Source: an uncultured Eubacteriales bacterium (GTDB lineage: Bacteria > Bacillota > Clostridia > Oscillospirales > Acutalibacteraceae). From it: a DNA stretch of 7,906 bases. The position numbers and the translations under genes were made by a program. Shown here in pieces: positions 1 to 4,780 of the stretch (position 1 is the first letter of the stretch; every line of letters begins with the position of its first letter). A model generated the notes under the pieces. The model did no database searches and had not been told where the DNA came from. It worked only from the letters and a program-made list of their open reading frames with translations. Location of the stretch: NCBI GenBank assembly GCA_948537335.1, contig CAOUJG010000016.1, positions 1 to 7,906 of the forward strand, read 5' to 3'.

Positions 1-91
1 CGCAATCAGAAAGCATCGGCCGTGAATCCCGCGCCACGGCGTTCACGTAGCCATCTATTAGCACGCTGTCATTTCGTATTTCTATTCGCAC
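1..91 (-). CDS. HK97-family prohead protease, N-terminal fragment
   Basis: This is the first 30 codons of a gene that runs off the left edge of the window. Starting at GTG (91-89) the peptide reads MRIEIRNDSVLIDGYVNAVA and then RDSRPM. The pattern of a short beta start followed by a G-Y-x-N-x-x-x-R-D-S-R-P stretch is the usual N-terminus of HK97-type prohead (caput) proteases, the serine proteases that trim scaffold and capsid subunits during head maturation. A strong Shine-Dalgarno site (GGAGGG, minus strand of 101-106) lies 9 bases upstream, and the start sits 2 bases beyond the portal stop, so the two genes are cotranscribed. The catalytic residues lie outside the window. The position directly after portal is the normal one for this gene. 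Confidence 0.8.
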   Translation of the reverse strand, partial: MRIEIRNDSVLIDGYVNAVARDSRPMLSDC

Positions 92-93
92 AC

Positions 94-1323
94 CTAAATT
101 CCCTCCTTTCCTTCTTCGATTTTCTCTTCATTTTCGGAACCTCCAGAATCCCTCGTTATGAAATTTGTTTGATTCGTGTTCGGAGTGTAAATTTGCTTGG
201 TTTCTGGATTAAACAACACATCTTGAAGCCCGAGTTTGATGAAGTTAAGCCCCAACGGTTCTAAATCTTCAAGATAGCGCACCTCATCAATCTGCATCAG
301 GTTTGAATCCAGAGCAGTCTTATATGCCTCAAAGCGTGTCTTTATGTCACCTTTGATGATTTCCTTAGTGTCAAAGGCAAAATACAAGGACTTCTTCTCT
401 TTTTCAAGAAGCAAGTCCCGGTTCAAGGCGCATTCAATTGTCTTCAGAATCGGCATTATGGCTGTCTTTATGAAGGTCTCCCAATTCCACGTTGTTGGCA
501 CGCCAAAAATGTCCAAAATCGAATTATTTATCGAGTTTTTGTTCTCATTCAACTGCATCTCAACGCTGGTATTGCTGGCTTCTTGAAAGATCAAGCCGTC
601 ATTCAAGATAATCATTTTTTCTTCGTTATTCGAATAAAACTTATCCCACGCGATCTTTAAAGCGTCGATGGCCTCTTTCGTCAGGCGGTTCTTAGCATTT
701 ATAAAGCCCTTCTTGTTTCCGCCCGTGGATACTAGGTTTTGCTCGAACTTCAGCGTAGTGTATGCAACTTTTAAGAGCTCATTGTTTTCTTCGATAATCC
801 CAACGCCGCGGGCTCCGTCTTTAGTTGACTTCATGATTTTCAAAAACTCAAACGGCTTGTAGGTTTGGCCGTTTACTGAAATATTGTAATCTTTGAAAAT
901 CGGATCACTATTTTTAGTTATTAGAATATTACTACAATCCACGTAATTCAGCGATTTTACGGCATTTCGACTCTTATTTATATACGCGTAGGCGTTGCCA
1001 TTTAGCAAGTAATCCCGAACCATCGCCTTTTTAAACTGCGTTCCGTCAAGAGCATCTTTGGTGTCTTCGTTTAAAAGGCTACACCGTGCGTCTTCTGGCA
1101 CTTCTACAGTTTTTCGCTTGCCATCGATGATCTCCTCTTTATACAGCTTTACCGGTATCATCGAAACCGTCTCGCAAATTAAATTCACGCACCGCGCCAC
1201 GGCGGGAATATTCAGTGCTTTCTTTTCATCTATTTCTTCGCCGCATAACAAAGACCGCAGCAGCACATCGTCTATCTGCGGCCTTTTTTCGGGCTCGAAT
1301 CGATTTTTTCTAAATATGTTCAA
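94..1323 (-). CDS. HK97-family phage portal protein
   Basis: A 409-residue protein that would form the dodecameric portal ring at the capsid vertex, through which the terminase pumps DNA and to which the tail connects. Length and layout fit the HK97 portal family: an N-terminal helical part with A-V-A-R-C-V-N-L-I-x-E-T and a following I-P-V-K-L-Y (residues 41-61), the D-Y-L-L-N-G-N-A-Y-A-Y-I motif (104-115), a central wing and stem region, D-I-F-G-V-P (271-276), and a C-terminal clip/crown part with R-x-L-E-D-L-E-P-L-G (349-358). The C-terminal 20 residues are rich in Glu, Lys and Gly and probably disordered. The start is TTG, supported by a GAGGAG Shine-Dalgarno site (minus strand of 1331-1336) 7 bases upstream, which is formed by the last codons of the SLOG gene. 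Start-stop spacing is 4 bases upstream and 2 bases downstream, so it is operonic with the SLOG and protease genes. Confidence 0.9.
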   Translation of the reverse strand: MNIFRKNRFEPEKRPQIDDVLLRSLLCGEEIDEKKALNIPAVARCVNLICETVSMIPVKLYKEEIIDGKRKTVEVPEDARCSLLNEDTKDALDGTQFKKAMVRDYLLNGNAYAYINKSRNAVKSLNYVDCSNILITKNSDPIFKDYNISVNGQTYKPFEFLKIMKSTKDGARGVGIIEENNELLKVAYTTLKFEQNLVSTGGNKKGFINAKNRLTKEAIDALKIAWDKFYSNNEEKMIILNDGLIFQEASNTSVEMQLNENKNSINNSILDIFGVPTTWNWETFIKTAIMPILKTIECALNRDLLLEKEKKSLYFAFDTKEIIKGDIKTRFEAYKTALDSNLMQIDEVRYLEDLEPLGLNFIKLGLQDVLFNPETKQIYTPNTNQTNFITRDSGGSENEEKIEEGKEGI

Positions 1324-1327
1324 ACTA

Positions 1328-1663
1328 TCACTCCTCTAAAATATGGACCGTAACGTCTTTGCCGGCCTGCCGGGCGTACTCTATGGTGTACTTCGTGCCG
1401 CGCGACTTGCCGTCCCAAATGGCAACCACCACGTCGGCCCTTTGTACGATTTCTTTATTTCTGACAAGCGGCGCGGACCTCCCGTATTTACTGTATTCAG
1501 GGCGTATCACTGTTTTTGAAATTCGATTTTTATCCGCCCATTTTTCGGCAAGCGTATCGATTCCAGCGGCGCCTCCAGACACGATTTCGCGCGTTCCAGC
1601 CGGTATGAACTCAGATATATCCACGTTTGTTAGGTTCCTTGAGCCAACTATTGCTACTTTCAC
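1328..1663 (-). CDS. SLOG/DUF2493-like Rossmann-fold protein (111 aa)
   Basis: A small single-domain protein. Visible motifs are beta1-loop M-K-V-A-I-V-G-S-R-N (1-10), I-V-S-G-G-A-A-G-I-D (27-36), R-N-K-E-I-V-Q-R-A-D-V-V-V-A-I-W-D-G (68-85) and S-R-G-T-K-Y-T-I (87-94). This set is characteristic of the SLOG superfamily (DUF2493, YspA and TIR-SLOG relatives, related to LOG/DprA), which is predicted to bind or cleave nucleotide-derived ligands; the ligand here is unknown. A GTG at 1672 is also in frame, but its Shine-Dalgarno would abut it. The GTG at 1663 has an AAGGG (minus strand of 1672-1676) about 8 bases upstream and gives the usual family start. The gene is divergent from an Arc-like repressor gene, sits between large terminase and portal where phages normally have no gene, and its own promoter is visible. 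Function in the phage is not known. Confidence 0.82.
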   Translation of the reverse strand: MKVAIVGSRNLTNVDISEFIPAGTREIVSGGAAGIDTLAEKWADKNRISKTVIRPEYSKYGRSAPLVRNKEIVQRADVVVAIWDGKSRGTKYTIEYARQAGKDVTVHILEE

Positions 1664-1683
1664 ATTTATCACCCTTTTTAAAT

Positions 1684-1710
1684 TTAATGTACTTAAATAA
1701 AGTACATTAA
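1684..1710. repeat. Perfect 11-bp inverted repeat, candidate operator
   Basis: Arms TTAATGTACTT (1684-1694) and AAGTACATTAA (1700-1710) are perfect complements around a 5-base centre. The site covers the predicted transcription start of the SLOG promoter. It carries the ACTTAA core that recurs in both orientations in this intergenic region (1691, 1732, and reversed at 1761 and 1782). An RNA hairpin role is possible, but no T-tract follows the repeat, so it is unlikely to be a terminator. The likeliest binder is the adjacent Arc-like protein (inference). Confidence 0.6.
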
Positions 1711-1714
1711 GAAC

Positions 1715-1743
1715 ATTATGTCTCTAAATATACTTAAAATCAA
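1715..1743 (-). promoter_or_regulatory. Promoter for the SLOG gene and downstream morphogenesis genes
   Basis: On the minus strand a -35 box TTGATT (1743-1738) and a -10 box CATAAT (1720-1715) are separated by exactly 17 bases. Transcription would start near 1708, about 45 bases before the GTG at 1663. The -35 box and spacer overlap one inverted repeat (1727-1771), and the start point overlaps another (1684-1710), so repressor binding would be expected to block it. The next genes, portal and protease, have no visible separate promoter. Confidence 0.6.
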
Positions 1744-1771
1744 CTTGTTGAACAAACTATTTAAGTATATT
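1727..1771. repeat. Perfect 12-bp inverted repeat with 21-bp spacer, candidate operator pair
   Basis: Arms AATATACTTAAA (1727-1738) and TTTAAGTATATT (1760-1771) are perfect complements. The spacer itself holds a small palindrome, CAACTTGTTG (1741-1750). The centre-to-centre distance of the two arms is 33 bp, about three helical turns, which suits two repressor dimers or tetramers on one face of the DNA. The left arm lies between the -10 and -35 boxes of the minus-strand promoter and the right arm lies just upstream of the Arc-like gene, so one site could control both directions. Confidence 0.6.
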
Positions 1772-1773
1772 AT
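1745..1773 (+). promoter_or_regulatory. Possible promoter for the Arc-like gene (weak)
   Basis: TTGTTG (1745-1750) and TATTAT (1768-1773) are 17 bases apart on the plus strand. The predicted start point would be near 1780, after the Shine-Dalgarno site GAGGTGA (1774-1780), giving an almost leaderless message, so this assignment is doubtful. An upstream -10-like TATACT (1729-1734) lacks a clear -35 partner but would leave a normal leader. Confidence 0.25.
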
Positions 1774-1785
1774 GAGGTGATTTAA

Positions 1786-1959
1786 GTGGAAAAAGAAAAA
1801 CATCTTGGCATAAGGGTAGATAACGAGTTGCACTTTAAACTTCACTATATTTCTAAATACGAAGGCCGCTCCGCCAATGGTCAGATTTTATACCTGATTC
1901 AAACGTGCATAAGGGAATTTGAGAAAAAGCACGGCAAAATTGAGTTGCCCAAAGATTAA
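1786..1959 (+). CDS. Arc-like ribbon-helix-helix DNA-binding protein (57 aa)
   Basis: Starting at GTG 1786 with a GAGGTGA Shine-Dalgarno (1774-1780) 5 bases upstream, the product is 57 residues. Residues 7-14 (L-G-I-R-V-D-N-E) look like the N-terminal beta strand of a ribbon-helix-helix fold, followed by helix A (about 15-26), the turn G-R-S-A-N-G-Q (27-33) and helix B (33-47) ending E-F-E-K-K-H-G. The R-S-A-N-G-Q-I turn is typical of Arc/MetJ-type phage regulators, which bind inverted repeats as dimers or tetramers and usually repress their own promoter. The gene lies opposite to all its neighbours, overlaps the large terminase stop by 4 bases, and faces away from the SLOG gene across a region with several inverted repeats. 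It is the likely repressor of that divergent region. Confidence 0.8.
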   Translation: MEKEKHLGIRVDNELHFKLHYISKYEGRSANGQILYLIQTCIREFEKKHGKIELPKD

Positions 1960-3632
1960 ACAACCTGAACAACCCAGCCGTCATTGAAAATCACGTCCTG
2001 TTGCAATAGGTAGACCGCGTTGATAAGCGCCACCACCATGTCTACTTTGCCGCAGGATTTCTTTTTTGTGACATAGCGATTCATGTTCGTATCGTAGGTG
2101 CAGCGGGCGTTTTCGAAGTTTATTTCTAACAGCGTGTTTTTCTCGTATTCAAATTCGCCGTCCGTGATTTTCTCGTACAAAAGCTTTGTTGGCGGATGTA
2201 AGGTATCACTATGCTGCCTGATTTCAACGGTATTGTAGGCTTGATTCCACTTTTGCGCGCTGGAGATGGCATTGTACCTATCAAAACCGATGGCCCTCAC
2301 CGTCACGCTGTACTTCTTCTCAATTTTGAACACGAAATCCTCGACAGCGCCGTAATCGATCGTCTTATTGCCGCATGCGATACACTTACCTTTGGCTATA
2401 AACCGCCGATAATCAAGCTTCTCAAACTTGTTTTTCTCTTCAATTCGGCCTTCGGGGATGAACGAAACCACGTCGGCTAAGATTTTACCGTCTTCTTCGG
2501 CGCAAATCGCAACAGCAGTGTTGTCGTTTGACATCGATAAATCCACACCAACGTAGACCTCGCGCCCGGCCCAATCGATTTTGTTGATACGACAATTTTG
2601 CAGATACTTGATATCAACGAAGCTCTCGGTGCCGGCGCCCTGATAAATGATGTTGCAGTGCTTCGTCAAAAAGTTTTCCCTTGCTGATTCAATCGCAACT
2701 GCGCGGGCCCGCTTCTTCAACAGATCTTCCCAAATTTCAGGTATTTCTAAGGCCACTGGATTCGCGTGTTTCAAGATTGTATCATTAAACGCCCAATCAT
2801 CGGTGTTTTCAGGCTCATAGAGCAGGGAAAAGACTGTATCATCGGCCTGAGTACCATCTAAAACCCGTTTTGCGTAGTTAACCTCGTCTTCAAACGGGTT
2901 GTTCGCCGTCGGATATTTCGTAGAAATTATGCATCCGAGCTTATTCAAAATGTTGAGCTGGCCGGATCGCATGGCTTCAATCGCATACGAATTTGGCAGC
3001 GCGCCGACCTCATCAGCCAAGAACACGTTTGGAAGCTTACCGTCCATGCGGCTATTTGAGTAATTCAGCGGCACATAGCGGTTCTCGTTCGGCATGAATT
3101 GGATATAATCGCGTAAAACCTTGAACCGCGGCCTTTCGTTATGCAAGTAGATAAGCGGGCTGCTTTTCAAAATTTCTTCAATTGCTGTTTTCACTTCACG
3201 CGATAAAGCCCCGTCTGGCGCCACTGAATAGAATTTGCTAAACTTCGGTTCCAACAAAAAAAGCAACACAAAAATGGTTGCTATTGTGAAGGTTTTGAAG
3301 TTTTTCCGGGCGATCTCTAAAATTGCCGTCTCATAGCGCCGTCTGTCGGGGTTTTCGCAATGTGCAACACAAAGAATCGCTGCGTAAAACAGCCATTGAT
3401 ATCCGCATGAGCACTCATAAATACTGCAGCCGGCCTTCAGACCGCGCGGCATTACTAGCATCTTTAAGACTTTGTCGATTTGCTGGAGTTTTTCCTCATC
3501 TAAAAAGTACTTGCCAGACGCTCCATCGCAGATTTTTATGAATTCCTCGCACTGCTTTATGACGTATTTAGGCGCTGCAATCTCATGTTTTACCACGCCC
3601 TCCGCGTAATCATAACTCTTATGGGCAATCAT
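1956..3632 (-). CDS. terL: Phage terminase large subunit (ATPase and nuclease)
   Basis: A 558-residue protein, normal length for the family, that cuts concatemeric phage DNA and drives it into the procapsid. The N-terminal ATPase shows a Walker A region E-I-A-R-K-N-F-K-T-F (106-115), Walker B V-F-L-A-D-E-V-G (203-210) and a coupling motif S-T-K-Y-P (237-241). The C-terminal RNase H-like nuclease shows acidic metal ligands in Y-V-G-V-D-L-S-M-S-N-D-N-T-A (360-373, Asp364), G-F-D-R-Y-N-A (449-455, Asp451) and G-K-V-D-M-V-V-A-L (528-536, Asp531). The Walker A loop has Phe where most relatives have Gly (usually R-K-N-G-K-T/S). The ATG at 3632 overlaps the small terminase stop by 4 bases (ATGA), indicating translational coupling. 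The 3' end overlaps the convergent Arc-like gene by 4 bases. Confidence 0.93.
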   Translation of the reverse strand: MIAHKSYDYAEGVVKHEIAAPKYVIKQCEEFIKICDGASGKYFLDEEKLQQIDKVLKMLVMPRGLKAGCSIYECSCGYQWLFYAAILCVAHCENPDRRRYETAILEIARKNFKTFTIATIFVLLFLLEPKFSKFYSVAPDGALSREVKTAIEEILKSSPLIYLHNERPRFKVLRDYIQFMPNENRYVPLNYSNSRMDGKLPNVFLADEVGALPNSYAIEAMRSGQLNILNKLGCIISTKYPTANNPFEDEVNYAKRVLDGTQADDTVFSLLYEPENTDDWAFNDTILKHANPVALEIPEIWEDLLKKRARAVAIESARENFLTKHCNIIYQGAGTESFVDIKYLQNCRINKIDWAGREVYVGVDLSMSNDNTAVAICAEEDGKILADVVSFIPEGRIEEKNKFEKLDYRRFIAKGKCIACGNKTIDYGAVEDFVFKIEKKYSVTVRAIGFDRYNAISSAQKWNQAYNTVEIRQHSDTLHPPTKLLYEKITDGEFEYEKNTLLEINFENARCTYDTNMNRYVTKKKSCGKVDMVVALINAVYLLQQDVIFNDGWVVQVV

Positions 3633-3985
3633 TTTTGCTTCCCTGCTAAGATCTCAAGCAACGGGTCGGGCTCTTCGCCGTCTCGCCGGCTGCCGAGCGT
3701 CGTTATGATCCGCATGAGTGTCGCAACCGTCTTGTTCGCGCTGTCTGTCGTGCGGTTATAATCGGAAATTGCAGGGTTTGAATACATATTTTTTCGGCCT
3801 TTTACGTACTCCTTGGTAACCAGAATGCCTTCTTTCCGAATAGTAGCCTCTAAATCGCTTAAAATCTTAATTTGTACCTGATACCGTTCAAACGTAGTAA
3901 CGAAAAAGAAATCATCTTCAACGCCGAACTGTTTTGCAAGCTCTAAAAGCTCATCAGATTGGGATTTGTGTATAGTTTCATCCAT
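3629..3985 (-). CDS. terS: Phage terminase small subunit, P27-like family
   Basis: A 118-residue protein that would recognise the packaging start site on phage DNA and hand it to the large subunit. The pattern fits P27-type small terminases (Terminase_4): helical N-terminus, F-E-R-Y-Q-V-Q-I-K-I-L-S-D-L-E (53-67), a short G-I-L-V-T strand, an N-P-A-I-S-D-Y-N segment (70-77 region onward), and a final helix L-M-R-I-I-T-T-L-G-S-R-R (about 90-101). The start at ATG 3985 has an AAGGA Shine-Dalgarno (minus strand of 3995-3999) 9 bases upstream. It is coupled to terL by a 4-base overlap. A strong terminator upstream at 4180-4221 separates it from the cargo genes, so it may need its own promoter (candidate at 4020-4048). 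Confidence 0.87.
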   Translation of the reverse strand: MDETIHKSQSDELLELAKQFGVEDDFFFVTTFERYQVQIKILSDLEATIRKEGILVTKEYVKGRKNMYSNPAISDYNRTTDSANKTVATLMRIITTLGSRRDGEEPDPLLEILAGKQK

Positions 3986-4179
3986 TTTATCACATCCTTT
4001 GATAGAGCTGAATCCCTGATGTATAGGCGCTCACGGGCATTTTTCCAAAAAATTCAGGGGAAATTTTTCGCCGGTGTAAAGAGAGGGGGGCCGTCGGTGC
4101 TACGCAAAACTAGCACTACGCGGGTTTATGGGTAGGGGGGATCTTACTAAAAAACATTGCAACACTTTATTGAACATAA
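3986..4179. other. Non-coding G-rich region upstream of terS, candidate cos/packaging site
   Basis: No convincing gene lies here. The stretch is much richer in G and C than the AT-rich cargo to its right, with two runs of six G on the plus strand (4085-4090 and 4135-4140). Between them is an inverted repeat GTGCTA (4097-4102) / TAGCAC (4111-4116) with an 8-base loop, and a direct CTACGC repeat (4100-4105 and 4116-4121). A second inverted repeat of AAAAATT/AATTTTT arms around CAGGGGA lies at about 4050-4071. In HK97-like phages of Bacillota the cohesive-end site commonly lies between the HNH gene and terS, and G-rich ends with flanking repeats are frequent. The assignment as cos is inference from position and structure; the cut positions cannot be read from the sequence. 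Confidence 0.4.
4020..4048 (-). promoter_or_regulatory. Candidate promoter for the terminase genes
   Basis: On the minus strand, TTGGAA (4048-4043) and TATACA (4025-4020) are separated by 17 bases; each matches the sigma-A consensus at 4 of 6 positions. Transcription would begin near 4013, leaving a leader of about 28 bases before terS. A promoter here would make sense because the terminator at 4180-4221 stands between terS and everything upstream. Confidence 0.35.
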
Positions 4180-4221
4180 AAACAGCTAAATTTGCGATTT
4201 AGTTCGCATTTTTAGCTGTTT
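4180..4221 (-). terminator. Strong intrinsic terminator of the cargo operon
   Basis: An 18-base-pair stem (4180-4197 with 4204-4221) has only two mismatched T-T pairs and a 6-base loop (4198-4203). The outer arms are AAACAGCTAAA and TTTAGCTGTTT. On the minus strand the stem is followed by a short U run (GTTTTTATG), about 30 bases past the stop of the 139-residue secreted protein gene. On the plus strand T-rich sequence also follows, so it may act in both directions. It closes the cargo unit and insulates the terminase genes. Confidence 0.8.
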
Positions 4222-4251
4222 CCTGTTTTTTAGCTTTTTAACTTTGTTATA

Positions 4252-4671
4252 TTACTTTTGGGCGCTATTTAAATACATTAATAAATTCTTTAAGCTGTCA
4301 GTGTATTCTGCATATATCCTCGTTGCATCGGCCAAAGTGTCACTTCCATATAAGTCTGAGCCAGGTTCCATACTTGCGTAGTAAGTATCTGTAGCCTCGC
4401 TCGATCTACCAATCGCTTGGTGAATATCATTAATAGCTTGATCATCTTCAACTTCCATGCCATTAAGTTGGTCTACATGATATGTGTATAAATAATGAAT
4501 GGGTATATTTCGACAAAATATTATGCGTTCATCCTCACGAAGCTCTAAGTTTCTTCGGCCATGGTTGTTTTCCACTATCACCTTTATTTTGTCTGCGCAA
4601 GCTATATTCTGTAAACCAATGATTAACGACAAACTTAAAATACTGCCTATTAAAAACTTTTTTGCAAACAT
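4252..4671 (-). CDS. Secreted protein of unknown function with signal peptide (139 aa)
   Basis: From ATG 4671 the protein starts M-F-A-K-K and continues with a hydrophobic stretch (F-L-I-G-S-I-L-S-L-S-L-I-I-G-L, 6-20) and an A-C-A/D cleavage site after residue 26, a textbook Sec signal peptide. The mature part of about 113 residues has one Cys, a beta-like start (D-K-I-K-V-I-V-E-N), several His and Tyr residues, and a helical C-terminal half. I recognise no known family. A GTG at 4680 is in frame, but the Shine-Dalgarno AAGGA (minus strand of 4682-4686) lies 10 bases before the ATG and would abut the GTG, so the ATG is chosen. It has its own near-consensus promoter (4704-4732) and a strong terminator, and probably acts outside the membrane together with, or alongside, the 678-residue exported protein encoded next door. 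Confidence 0.75.
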   Translation of the reverse strand: MFAKKFLIGSILSLSLIIGLQNIACADKIKVIVENNHGRRNLELREDERIIFCRNIPIHYLYTYHVDQLNGMEVEDDQAINDIHQAIGRSSEATDTYYASMEPGSDLYGSDTLADATRIYAEYTDSLKNLLMYLNSAQK

Positions 4672-4703
4672 TTTTGACACATCCTTAAAAAATTGCTTAA
4701 ATA

Positions 4704-4732
4704 ATTATATAACAATACAAACTAAAAATCAA
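4704..4732 (-). promoter_or_regulatory. Promoter of the 139-residue secreted protein gene
   Basis: On the minus strand a -35 box TTGATT (4732-4727) and a perfect -10 box TATAAT (4709-4704) are 17 bases apart. Transcription would start near 4697, giving a leader of about 25 bases before ATG 4671. The surrounding 110 bases (4672-4780) are extremely AT-rich, which also favours promoter activity. No convincing terminator for the upstream gene is seen in this gap, so read-through from it is likely too. Confidence 0.75.
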
Positions 4733-4780
4733 ATTATATATTTATATTTTTTAAATTTATATACATTATGCATTTTAAAA

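Noticed and set aside
344..1700. Several plus-strand open frames over portal and SLOG genes
   Set aside because: They are shadows of the two recognised minus-strand genes, and their products show no domain or motif.
1684..1710. The 11-bp inverted repeat as a terminator
   Set aside because: It is AT-rich and has no T-tract after the stem, and it overlaps a predicted promoter start, so an operator is more likely.
2211..3541. Plus-strand open frames over the large terminase gene
   Set aside because: They are antisense to terL, whose ATPase and nuclease motifs are all visible.
4252..4680. Lipoprotein interpretation of the 139-residue protein
   Set aside because: A Cys lies near the end of the signal peptide (N-I-A-C), but the -3 position is Asn rather than Leu, Val or Ile, so it is not a good lipobox. 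A-C-A/D cleavage by signal peptidase I fits better.
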